Source: Bugulina stolonifera
Lineage: Eukaryota > Bryozoa > Gymnolaemata > Cheilostomatida > Bugulidae
Length of the DNA: 64,000 bases
Assembly (NCBI GenBank): GCA_935421135.1
Contig: OW285196.1
Location: 12,273,001-12,337,000, forward strand
Direction of reading: 5' to 3'
Below are positions 53,041 through 64,000 of the stretch, one piece after another. Positions within the stretch are counted from its first letter, which is position 1, and each line of letters begins with the position of its first letter. The translations under genes and the position numbers were made by a program. The notes under the pieces were generated by a model, which worked only from the letters and a program-made list of their open reading frames with translations, was not told the DNA's origin and made no database searches.

Positions 53041-53639
53041 ATTGTAAATTGCAACTGAAAATATTGTAAACATGAATGTGCTAAGCCAAGCTGAGTACTG
53101 TAGCTAATTTACTATAGATAAACGTTAGGTGGGAGGTAAAATTTCTAAATTGGTGTCTATATAAATATGAACTATCGTATATAATGCAGTTATTATGACA
53201 TAGTACGTCAATACAATATGCATCGTTACAAGTGTTTACGAGATACATGTAAGTTGGGTCACTACATACTACAAAAATAATTATAGATAGATATTTGCAG
53301 TTCAAGGTAGGTGTTGGTACTCAATTGGTAAGATGATTGTAATATTATTGTGATTACATTTGTAGTATTGTGATGGTACAGGACATTTGTATACGACTCC
53401 AGCTACCGGAATAAACCCTGCAGCACCTTAAGTGCCTAGTAGTTGTCACAGCACTACTCAGCTAACACTCGTACTCTCATAACTAACTGTTCGTATACTT
53501 ATACTCAACTGCATTGCATGTCTAAACCATCCAGTTACTGTCTATATACGTGTATCTATGTGTTTATATTCACTCTACTTAATTACATACTGATGTACGT
53601 TCATGTATGATTATTACTAAGTCTTTTAGTGCCTTTTAT

Positions 53640-54190
53640 ACCCATGTACAGAGGCCCGACCTCTCAGAATTACCTGATATTCATTTTGTACATGAATTGG
53701 ATCATTATAACCAACTTTTGTATAACCCGACCCATTTTAGGTCGGCCGTCGGGCTTCTGGTGGCCATGTTGTTGCGCAACTTCCGGACGACCCTATGTCG
53801 TCTTTTCCCGACACTACGTCGGGCGGAAGTCCTTATACTATATAAAGGGCATTGTTTCACTGTTCATTGTCTCAGTCTTCACTTGGCTTTCAATAAAGAC
53901 ACATCTATACTTGATACAGAGACTTTCACTTCCTTTTGTCAGGTCATTCGCTTAGCGAACCGCCTACTAGGTCGGCTCACTCTCTTTCAACGTATAGTCT
54001 GAAGGTCAGACTCGGGACCAGATGGGTCGTCTCTGGTAGTTATTGGGCTACTGAGACTGCTCGATCTTTCATGTAATGAGAAGGCCTAGCACCACTCATA
54101 GGCACTTCAGTTTTTGGTCGGTAGTCGTCCAAGGACGACCGCACGAAATACCAGAAACCATTACAGTATTGCATCGTATGGGTGATGTAA
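53640..54190 (+). mobile_element. Solo-LTR-like segment inside the foldback centre
   Basis: TATAAAG at 53841 is followed 50 bp later by AATAAA at 53892 in TTTCAATAAAGACACATCTA, then by a GC-richer stretch unlike its surroundings (GGTCGGCC, CGTCGGGC). This promoter-R-poly(A) layout is typical of retrotransposon LTRs. I could not fix the TG...CA ends or a target duplication. Confidence 0.5.
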
Positions 54191-55009
54191 TGATCACTAC
54201 AATTATTCCTGCAATGCATTAGAAATAGCCATATATTTCAGTAGCAGCAACATACTCATATATGCATTCGGTTATGGTGTATTGGGAGAGAGAGAATATT
54301 TTATACTATTTACGTTCTCAGATCCAAAGTCATGCTTGTAAGCTATGGAATATTCAAATTTTCATTTTCAAGCTCATGGACATCCACAACCTATTGAAGA
54401 TAATAAGAAGCTGTTTTCTCTCTGCTGAGAGGGAACGAGATTTTTTATTGATTATGAAATCAGGCGTGCCACATTGGCTAATTTGTTTCTGGTGTTGCAA
54501 CAGATACAAGAAACAAGTAGCTTTCATACAATAAATTAGTGCTTACTTTACATTTTCATGCACATGACATACATGTAGAGCACAGTTACATTTATATTAT
54601 ATCTATGACATAGAGTCAGTTCACTGACTAATATTTTAATTGCCATCCAGCAGGAATATATTCCAGTATATACTCGTACATGTACATGTACATTGTATAT
54701 TTTAGCTAGCTCAAATAAACTCACTGGCTTATACTCCTAGGAGTGATCAGCCTCTTGCAGCTTGCAGTGCCAGATGACAGCGTTGGCCAAATGAGACAAA
54801 ATAAAAAAGTCTGCAGTGCGCATATCTTTTGCAGTTACAGTAATGATATCCTATAATATGCGACTTGTCTATGTGTCTATGTATATTTAATGTTCATATA
54901 GCACACTGCGCAGCAAGCAGCATGTACATGTATGTAATCGATATTCTAGGCTATTATTGTTGTGCTGATAATGATCAAGTCATTGCTGCTGAAATAGTTT
55001 TGTGATAGT

Positions 55010-57266
55010 ATAGGCTGAGGATATATCATATCACTATAATTTGAAAAGAGAGGATAACTTCTGAATGTGTGACTACATGGATACAGTACATGTACGAACT
55101 ATATTTGTAAGTGAAATTAATAAATTATTTATGAGGTAATAACTTCATAGCTTAAATTTTAAGCAATGATGTTATTTACTAAGACAATGCTAAATATTGT
55201 GAAGTTGGATATTTCATCACTAACATTGCTGATATTTGTGTAAATTGTATCTCGTTGCATGGATAGGTTGGTCCTTGGACATTTCATATTATACCTGCTT
55301 AATGCAATTGTTCTATTATTTGTGAGAACTACTGCTGGTCATCCTTTGCCGGAATTAAGTCACCGGAAGTTGTTTTTGTATATAAGAAGCGATATTTTTG
55401 TATGCAGATCAGTTGTCTGCTGGAGCTCAATAAAGTCTCATCTATATTCTATAATAAAGACACTGGAGTGATCTCTTCTAAACTAGTAGCCTCATAGCCA
55501 AGGTCCATCGAGACTAACAGCCAGGGTGTTAGGATAAGCTAAGTACATACATGTTGAATACAATACATGATGTGCATGCTAGGTTAACTCGGACCTATGG
55601 GTCAGCACTTATGTACAGCATTCTAATCAGCACATTAGGTTATCTCACACTCAGTGCATGACGTAATAAATGGGAGATCAATATTATAGACCACTGTTAA
55701 TTCTCTCCCATGCTCGTACCTCGTACACGCATGCACAAACACTACAAAATTATATGAAACAAACCAAATGTTGTATTTAGTACAGATAGTGGTAAATAAA
55801 TGCGTTCATCTAAGGACAACTTTGGAAATTTTATATCCATATTATTGTTCAATAACACCGACATGGTACTATAAAAATTGATATTACTTATTTGGTAATA
55901 AGCCTAACAAATGTTATGAAATAATGCTGTGGGCTAAAATATTATAACGGAGTAAAAATACATTAGGTAACAGTACAGGAGTAATAATTAAGGAAAGATG
56001 GTAAACTAAGTTATAATTTCACTATAAAAGATACACAGGAGAGGGAATATGAGCTGAGAAAAGTGAATGAATCTTGGATGTTGAAGTCTATTGTATCCAC
56101 AATAAATAATATTTTTGCAATGTTGTTCAATACAAGTAACATTGACTGAATAATAATACATAGTATTTAGAAGTTGTCTGCTCTAATTGTATTAAGAGAG
56201 GATAACTCTAATGTATCTAACATGTCAGCTGAAGTTATTCAAGGGGGTCCAGTGTCTTGGACAAGATGACATTGCCAGAAACTAGTAAAATGCTCTTATA
56301 AATTCGAAGATGGATGTTACAATAAAACTTTTGCTATAGGAACCTAGAAAACTAAATATCCCAAGTATTTTAACAATAAATTTAAAAATTTACTTGTTTA
56401 CTGAAGGGTTATATCAAGTGGTCAAATTTTATAAAGACAACTCGCACCATTACTTTGAAAGAGCTTGAAATATGTAGGCAAGTTGACCATGACTAAAAAT
56501 AGATTATAACAAAAATTTAATTATATCTCGAACGTTTTTTGGAAAATTATTTGTTGAATAACTGTGAGAAAATACTTTCTACACAATTCCGAACAAAACA
56601 ATGGACATCTATTCAAAAAATAGGATGTTTGAGAGAGTAGTCCAGTTTTGATAAGACATGTTGCACTTTATCGCCAGTGATCCAGTTCCGGTCCAGTTCT
56701 GTGGCAAATTGTCAATGGCTGAAAATAGAAAATTTATCATAAATCCCAAAATTGAGAAATTTAAAAGTTATTTCTACTTTGAAAATGAAGATTGATGACT
56801 GTTGAGCAAATGTAGCAATAAATATCTTGATCAAGTGAAGATACATAGATTTGTATAGAGGTGGTCAAGTTTGTAGAAAATATGTCGCACCAGAATATTT
56901 TCAAGTGTTCAAAAATCTACTTAAATATTATTGTTGTAGAATTTGTAATGTAATATTGTGGAAGACCTCTTATTTAATCATATTTCACAATAAAATTTCG
57001 AGTTATATCAGAATTGAATGAGTATATGCAAGTGGTCAAGTTTATTGCCATGGTCAAGTTTACGGTGGTCAGGACTGTACCGGTCAAGTTTACGGTGGTC
57101 AGGACTGTAACGGTCAAGTTTACGGTGGTCAGGATTGTAACGGTCAAGTTCACGGTGGTCAGGACTGTAACGGTCAAGTTTACGGTGGGCAGGATTGTAA
57201 CGGTCAAGTTCACGGTGGTCAGGATTGTAATGGTCAAGTCTACGGTGGTCAAGATGTCGCCCTCCC
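55010..57266 (-). repeat. Right arm of the foldback element
   Basis: About 2.25 kb, reverse complement of the left arm without its tandem duplication. It includes a TATATAAG near 55379 and AATAAA at 55429 in GCTCAATAAAGTCTCATCTA, closely resembling the LTR-like segment at 53640-54190. Confidence 0.85.
57042..57252. repeat. 30-bp terminal minisatellite, right tip
   Basis: Seven units of GGTCAAGTTTACGGTGGTCA followed by GGACTGTAAC, the inverse of the left tip array. Copy number differs by one from the left tip. Confidence 0.9.
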
Positions 57267-57274
57267 CTTAGTAA

Positions 57275-57653
57275 AGGCTTAAATGCGGGGCTATATATAA
57301 CGTTGCCATGGTTGTACTTCGATGTTTTATGCGGCAAGTATTCAATACTCTTAGGCTAGGAAAACCCCAATTCAGCTCTCAACTATAGACCATAGAGATA
57401 ACTCTATGTCTATGACTATTACGAAAGAGAGTGGCCGTTAGAGTCTGTCCAAATATCTTCGGGCCACTGATTAGAGTATTTGATGCTATTACAGGCACAA
57501 CAAAGGCAAATGTGGCAATTCCCGTTACTCTCTTTGATTCGTTTCCGGTTATCACTTTTTTTATACAGAAATTGAGTTTCATTTATAAATTCAACTCACA
57601 TAGTCATATTGCTAGCTACACAGTTACCATTTGGTGTTAAGGCATCTAATCTG
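57275..57653. promoter_or_regulatory. Upstream region of PCID2
   Basis: 380 bp between the foldback element and the PCID2 start. No TATA box; a 68-codon open frame here on either strand has no supporting signature. This is presumably the promoter and 5' UTR. Confidence 0.4.
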
Positions 57654-60600
57654 ATGGCACATATAACCCTCAATTCATACCTTGCACAGGTAATGTAGAT
57701 AGGAAATACAACCGTATGTGTTGGCCTTGGCCTGTGATTATTTATATTCATTTAGCACTAATGCCCACCGACCTACATGTGATGTTTGTTATGTCATGTA
57801 CATTGAATGATTAGTTGCGTCATTTTGGAATTGGCAAATTTTGAGTATGATCACTCTACTCACCTACAAATAACGCTATTTTCCTAGATAGTCGAATATA
57901 ACTGATTTTGTGCTTTTGTTTTAGATTAATGAAAACTTAGAGGAAAGAGAAGGGTATTTGGTTTCTGTAAGTCTAGTCTAATTAGAAAATGTAATTCGAA
58001 TGTTTTATATATTTTACTCATTGAATAGCTACTTAATGCTTATAATGATGTATTGTAGTCATTGAGATGATGTTTATTTTTGACATTTTCACTGATATAT
58101 AGACATTTAGCAATGTTACCCAACCCAGTGTAATAGATATATATTACATACATGTAGGCCTATATATATTCAACTTAACCAGTTTTAAACAAATTATTCT
58201 GTCTTACTTCTGCTGTAGTGGATAATAATTTGATATTTTCAGCCCTTGCTGTCATTTAAACACCCCCATATTAGTAACCCAAGACTTCAGATCCGCTCTC
58301 CTGAGCAGAAGTGTGAGCAGATACTTCATCAGCCATGGGACGAGATAGTGGCAGCACACATCAGGTATGTGTAGTGGTAGTACACATCAGGTATGTATAG
58401 TCATGTGACGATGTAGTGGCAGCACACATTAGGTATGTATAGTCATGTGAAGAGATAGTGGCAGCACACATTAGGTATGTATAGTCATGTGGTACGATTG
58501 TGGCAGAAAAGCGCTATTAACAGCAGGCGGCAATATTTGATTGTAGAATAGTTTTTATTATTGTTTATGTATGGAATATTAACATTACTGCATTACTAAT
58601 TTACATTGGGTACAATTAGAAGAGTAATATTTATTTTCAATAACATTAAAGGGGTTATGCCACGTGTTTTTAGGTAGCATTAAGACGCACTCAGCTATCT
58701 AGTGGCACAATAATATTGAGTGCCTAGATATTTACTATTCTAGTACTGTTAGTTATCCTATGCTTGCGCTTCCGGGCTATATTTAGAACAACTAGACCAC
58801 AACGCAATGTATAGGCATGTAGAATAACGCAACGATAGCCGCTGTATACAGTGTGGCCAGATGAAACACCGGACCTACCAATAAAGGCAGCTAATTATTG
58901 CCAGCAAAAGTAAAGCCCAGAAAAATTCAAAAACTTGCACAAGTTATCCTACTGCTATATTAGTAAATCCTGTAAAATCATTTGTTCACTACTGTACTCT
59001 TTCTATGCAAACAGCTTGAATTCAACAATTTTCTCTATATGACATAAAGCACGCCGTTGCGTCTTCATAACAAAGTTGCGTTTGAATCAGCATCCACCAG
59101 TGCTAGTGAGTCAAGCATGGGCAAGAGAACACAACTCTGCTTATAGTAGCACAAATGCAATAAACCTAAGTAAGAAATGCTGCTTTGAACATAGACATAA
59201 ACCACATGTCATAACCCCTTTAATCTAGAAGTCACTGTTCATAGTTCTAATCAAGAATACTTGGAATAAATGGCATTTAATTTGTTCTGCATTGCTAATC
59301 AAGACTTATCAAGAACCGAATCGCATACGGGTCTATATATTATGATTACCTCTGTATATGATTTTGTAGAGCCATATGGGCAGTGTCTAACAATGACTTC
59401 ATAGAGGCGTATGCTTGCCAATCAGCTGCAATTACTGCATTTATTAAAGCTCTGCAGTCAATGAAAGATGAAAACTGGGCCTTACCTATCATGTTTGTGC
59501 TGTGCATCGACCTCAGACTATTTGCTATATCGGTAGGAATAATGATTCACTAGTCAGTCTTGTAATTTAAAGTTAATGTATCTATGCTTATCATTAGGAT
59601 TAGTTGTTTAAGCTACTTGTTTTTTTTGTGTTCACATCATTTGTATGACTTTGTACAACTGCATTCTATCTTTTATCTTTTTTGTCGTGTTTGTTTGTTT
59701 TCAAATTTGTACACCACTAGAAGCTACAATGTATGTCAATATGTTCTGCCCGGCAATGTTATCTATATTCATACTGCAATATGAATGGTGGCAGCTCAAT
59801 GCTAAGCAATGAGTCCACTTTATGTATTGCTACTGTGCTGAGGCGTGGCAATAACAACATCATGAGTTTGACTCCATGTTAGTAATAAATTGAACACAAG
59901 GTCATAGAGAACATCTGTTTTTGCTAATATTCTAACAAACTGGTTGCCATTTGAATATCTTTCTTCCCTTATTATTTTATAGTCTACGATGTAGTCCCTG
60001 ACCCGGGCACATGCAGTGTATTAGGGTAGTTAGAATAGTGGTTTATAGTTTGTAGTGCATGTGGTTACATATTGTAGGCGGAGACGCAAAGAGCACGTAA
60101 GTTTCATTCTGCAAAGAAAGGGGAGATGCTGGAGAAAGCGGCCGACTCGGTGATGGGATGCTTCAGAGTGTGTGCTAGTGATAAGTGAGTGCAGAGGGAA
60201 GGGGGAGATGATTGCCTAACATGCTGTACACTCATTAGCATACCATGTACAATATAAGACAGGGGGAGATGATTGCCTAACATACTATACACTCATTAGC
60301 ATATCATGTACAATATAAGACAGGGGGAGATGATTGCCTAACATACTGTACACTCATTAGCATATCATGTACAATATAAGAATTATATGAATGCTAATTC
60401 TACCTCATATTAATCAAATTAGACGAATATTGTTTAAATTTATTGCTATTTGCAATAGGAAATTAAATTATAGATTTTTCCTTCTTTGCAGTGAAATGAA
60501 AAATTGAGGCTAACTCTCATAGTTCATATTTATCTGTCTGGAATGGGTAAATAAAGTCGATTCCATCCTGAAACCCAGTAGCTGGTGGAGTTTTAAGAAG

Positions 60601-63322
60601 TTGATTTGGAATCGTTTTCTCTTATGCACTCATAATGTAATTCTCTGTCTCTTTTAGTCGTTCTGCACCGGAGAATTCCAAGAAATGGGGCATGTTGAAT
60701 CTGGTTAATCAGCTATTCAAAATCTATTTTAGAGTAAGTTAAAAATTTTAAATTATAAATTTAACAGATTTTTGATGAAGCATGGTTCATGGCACTTCAC
60801 ACTGTTAACACTAAAATTTTCATTTTTGTTTTGTTTTGGTTTCAGATAAATAAACTACACTTATGCAAACCTCTTATCAGAGCCATAGACAGTCTGCCAA
60901 TTAAAGACAGGTTCTCCCTATCACAGCTTGTAACCTACAGGTACATCTATATTTACATATCCATGTATTTTATTATCCTTCACTTTATATACTACTCAGT
61001 ACTAACACTAGTCAACACGTGAAGCATAGTTGACTACCTGTGATTCAATTCAAATTGACAGTATTGTATTCATAACCATATAATATTTTATATAATGTAT
61101 ATACCTTTCACATACAATGGGGCTGTATCTCCCGAAGACCACAATTTCTTCTCTATGTCGTCTGATGATGCTACCAGGACTGGTATCGAATTATCAAAAT
61201 AAAAGATTAAAAAATGCATCTCACCCCACTAAAACCCTTTAATTGATTAGTATTTATGCTTTAGCATTGCTATACATGTGCGTATAGATCGACACGTTTG
61301 TGGATATGCTTGCATGCTTTGGTTTTAAAATATAATATACTTTGTATGTTGACCAGATACTATGTTGGGAGGAAGTCTATGTTTGAGAACGACTTCAAGT
61401 CAGCAGACGAGTATCTGACGTTTGCGTTTGAAAGGTGTCACAGATCATCGAGAGCCAATAAGAGACTTATTCTCATTTCTCTCATTCCCGTGAAGATGCT
61501 GATGGTGAGCTGTTATACACCTGTTCATCTTATCATTACAGACTAATTGAAGAATAATGATATTCACTAAACTGCACTTTTATTTTCTCTACTATTTTCA
61601 TCTTGATGAGGCTCTTTTAAAGAAGTAGATTTTATATCTTCATTCTGGAAACTATGAGAGGGGCCATAATTACAAGATTGTGCCAAGTTTAAATCATAAA
61701 TTTGCGATGCACATTCAAGTATATACATGTATGTTGCATGTTGTGACAGTCGAGTAACAGCCCACTACTCCAAGACGTTATGTTACACCACTGGGTAAGT
61801 CAGCAATATTGATATGATATCGTATTCAAGGTATGTTATATACTGTGCAGGGTCGGCTGCCTTCAAAGCAATCATTGAGGAAACATGACTTGATGCAGTT
61901 TGCTGACGTGGCAGATGCTGTCAGATGTGGGAACCTGTTGAAACTTACTGAAGCTCTTCAAACTCATGAGCTCTTCTTCATCAAGTCTGGAGTTTATCTT
62001 ATACTTGAGAAACTCAAAGTCATCACATATAGGAACTTATTCAAGAAAGTGTGAGTAATGAGGGGGGTAGCTTTAATCCCTCCCTTACAGTTGTAGCTAG
62101 TGATGACCAAGGCTGAATATTCAATATCAAGTAGTATAATATGTAGTTCCCATATTTAGCAACAGCTAAAATGGTGTTTAGCAGTTTCGTAATTGTGCAA
62201 TTGGGGATTAAAACAGTAAAGTAGCTGGTGGTATGCATGTTACGCGTCTGCGTTTTGGCCACTAACGTTCACTCGCAAAACCTGCTTTGGTGCAGTCGGG
62301 TTTTTAGTTTTAGGTTCACCATGTGTTGAAAGGTTATACTATTCTGTACTATCCTATTATACTATACTATGCCATGCTATTCTATTACTATATACTATAC
62401 TATGCCATGCTATTCTATTACTATATACTATACTATTATATCTCTTTTGTCTGATGATTGCTATATATTTCATTCTAGTGTATAGCATGAAACTAATAGT
62501 AATAAAAGAGGTAAAACAGTGAGATTCTACCAAATATATACTATACTACATATATATGCTGAGTTATGATATTACTACTACTACATAATACTATGCTACA
62601 CTATACTATGCTATACTATACTATACTATGCTACACTACGCAATACTATGCTATACTACACAATGCTATGCTACACTGTACTATACTGTACTACATTATG
62701 CTGAGCTTTTTCTTGTTTTACATTGAGTGTATTCTATTTACAGGTGGTTGCTTATGAAGACTCATCAACTACCTGTTAGCTCATTTGTATCAGCATTACA
62801 GCTGATGAAATATGAAGGTATAGACTTAGATGAAGCAGAGTGTATCATTGCTAACCTCATATATGAGGTAAGTACGGACATGTAACACTGTGTATGAGAT
62901 GTGGTAAGATATATGCAGTTACTAAGATCATTTTATAAGTATTAAGGAATGTCTTGTTCTGTTTCAATTGGTGAACTATGTTATCCTTCCCATAATGTCT
63001 TGCTTTGTGTCTGCTTGACTAATTCTCAATGCTCTGTAACCGTGTAGTGTAGCTGTACTGATATATCTTACTATAAGATCAGTTACTATGTATATCTGTG
63101 TATTAATAATGCACTATTATTATCAGCAGATAATAAAGTTACTGTTTTTTCTTTGATAAAATCTACGGACACTAGTGATGATATTATACTGTCTGTGTGT
63201 AGTTCTTAGCCTTGGTTCTACTCTAATTTTAGGGCAAGCTGAAAGGGTACATATCTCATGCCCATAGAACAGTTGTAGTTAGCAAGCAGGAGCCATTTCC
63301 AGCTCTCACCGAAGTGCTCTGA
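57654..63322 (+). CDS. PCID2: PCI domain-containing protein 2 (TREX-2 complex)
   Basis: Subunit of TREX-2, the nuclear-pore-associated complex linking transcription to mRNA export. Eleven exons join in phase to 400 residues (human 399): 57654-57689, 57925-57966, 58243-58364, 59370-59532, 60078-60184, 60658-60733, 60846-60940, 61357-61504, 61851-62050, 62744-62867 and 63233-63322. It starts [12 protein letters not shown], the family's usual start. Strong blocks include [67 protein letters not shown] and [20 protein letters not shown]. The C-terminal PCI winged-helix domain covers roughly residues 215-395. Intron 3 starts with tandem copies of its own donor. A poly(A) signal AATAAA lies at 63700-63705. 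No defect seen. Confidence 0.97.
58343..58490 (+). repeat. Minisatellite copying a PCID2 exon end and its splice donor, 4 copies
   Basis: Exon 3 ends GATAGTGGCAGCACACATCAG with donor GTATGT at 58365. The next 120 bp repeat TAGTGGCAGCACACATTAGG TATGTATAGTCATGTG, so each unit carries about 20 bp of exon sequence plus a donor. Four GTATGT donors lie in tandem. Confidence 0.9.
60201..60381. repeat. 61-bp minisatellite, 3 copies, PCID2 intron 5
   Basis: Three units beginning GGGGGAGATGATTGCCTAAC, 16 bp inside the intron, so the donor itself is not copied. Confidence 0.9.
62335..62705. repeat. CTATACTATG microsatellite in PCID2 intron 9
   Basis: Two blocks of degenerate ACTATACTATGCTATACTAC repeats separated by about 100 bp. 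Includes a duplicated 44-bp CCATGCTATTCTATTACTAT-containing unit near 62370-62420. Confidence 0.8.
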
Positions 63323-64000
63323 GAAACTAGCTGCAATGTAGCTGTACATACTTCATCCATTAGTTGTAAAGTAAGAGGTTGTCCTCTCCCAACATATAGG
63401 GAGAGGACAACTTCTTATTATGATAAATGGCTTCAAAGGTCCATTTATTTACAAATGTATGTATATTTTGTACAGTAAAACTGAGGTAATATGTAAGATA
63501 CACATGTCTAGATTTTGCAATGAGATCCTGTATAGATTTGTCAGTAGTTATACTAGTAAAGTAAGGATTTGGATAGAATATCAAGACTTTTATGTGTTTC
63601 TGGCTTCTATTCACTTTATTTTGCAGTTACAGATATATATTAAATTTCAATTTAGTTATTGAGCAATATAGTTAGTCATACTAATACTATTATAGTTATA
63701 ATAAATCACAGTATCCATACTCATAGAAAATTCCTATCTTAATAGGAAAAGTATTTGTTCAATTGTAAATATATTATATAATCTATCAAGTCAATATACA
63801 TGTATATATAATGTATGCTAATAATTCCTACGCAGTACTTGAATAGAAACTGGTGAATAATTTACGTCTGGAAAACAATGTCCAAAATGTTACTTGAGGA
63901 CTAGTAGTGTAACCAACTATATTAAAACAACAGAAAAAATAATGTAGGTTTAAATAAACCGTATCTTGGAGTATTGGTACATAAAACAATATATACGACA
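63323..64000. other. PCID2 3' UTR and downstream, no gene
   Basis: Contains the AATAAA at 63700 and a small inverted repeat at 63370-63418 (AGAGGTTGTCCTCTCCC... GGGAGAGGACAACTTCT). No open frame with support. Confidence 0.5.

Larger units (their letters stand above)
48361..57274. mobile_element. Foldback-type element, 8.9 kb, with 8-bp target duplication
   Basis: The interval is bounded by the direct repeat CTTAGTAA at 48361-48368 and 57267-57274. Inside, the ends are inverted repeats (GGTTCACCGACAACTTGACC left; GGGAGGGCGACATCTTGACC from the right) that continue as arms over 2 kb long with a 30-bp minisatellite at each tip. Long inverted repeats built of tandem subrepeats are the hallmark of Foldback and Galileo-like elements; 8-bp duplications occur with P and hAT transposases. 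The 3.3-kb centre has no recognisable transposase, so the copy is probably non-autonomous. Confidence 0.8.

Noticed and set aside
53607..54002. 131-codon open frame
   Set aside because: It spans the LTR-like TATA and AATAAA signals and a GC-richer non-coding stretch; no recognisable domain.

Overview
This is eukaryotic, animal-type nuclear DNA. It is AT-rich, with intron-split genes using GT-AG splice sites, AATAAA poly(A) signals, an N-terminal cadherin gene, a mitochondrial ribosomal protein and a TREX-2 subunit. Short exons, small introns and short gene spacing would fit a compact invertebrate genome, perhaps a sponge. That guess comes from gene architecture only.

Layout, left to right: (1) 1-6584, minus strand, seven 5' exons of a cadherin, running off the left edge. 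(2) 6585-14811, about 8 kb with no gene I can support, holding one large minisatellite and a perfect hairpin. (3) 14812-18137, a DNA transposon with 670-bp terminal inverted repeats and a frame-broken gene. (4) 18985-21480, plus strand, MRPL38, five exons. (5) 21809-28779, plus strand, a 17-exon type I membrane protein with an Ig-like domain that I do not recognise. (6) 29810-36102 and 40379-47408, minus strand, two tandem paralogous protein kinases with matching intron positions, basic N-termini, HCD instead of HRD in the catalytic loop, and acidic C-termini. The second carries several MITEs and SINEs in its introns. (7) 48361-57274, an 8.9-kb foldback-type element with long inverted arms, minisatellite ends and a putative 8-bp target duplication, sitting between two divergently oriented genes. 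(8) 57654-63322, plus strand, PCID2, complete in eleven exons.

I rebuilt six genes by hand from splice sites and reading phase. MRPL38 (441 aa), both kinases (570 and 615 aa) and PCID2 (400 aa) close exactly in frame. The Ig-like gene also closes (669 aa), but its exons 2-5 are less certain. The cadherin is partial. There is no operon-like logic here: MRPL38 acts in mitochondrial translation, PCID2 in mRNA export, and the kinases look like a local duplication.

The most unusual signals are: three independent tandem repeats that each copy an exon end together with its 5' splice site (24265, 25290, 58343); the foldback element with LTR-like promoter/poly(A) cassettes in its arms; the non-RD kinase pair; and two perfect hairpins that share the same central sequence.
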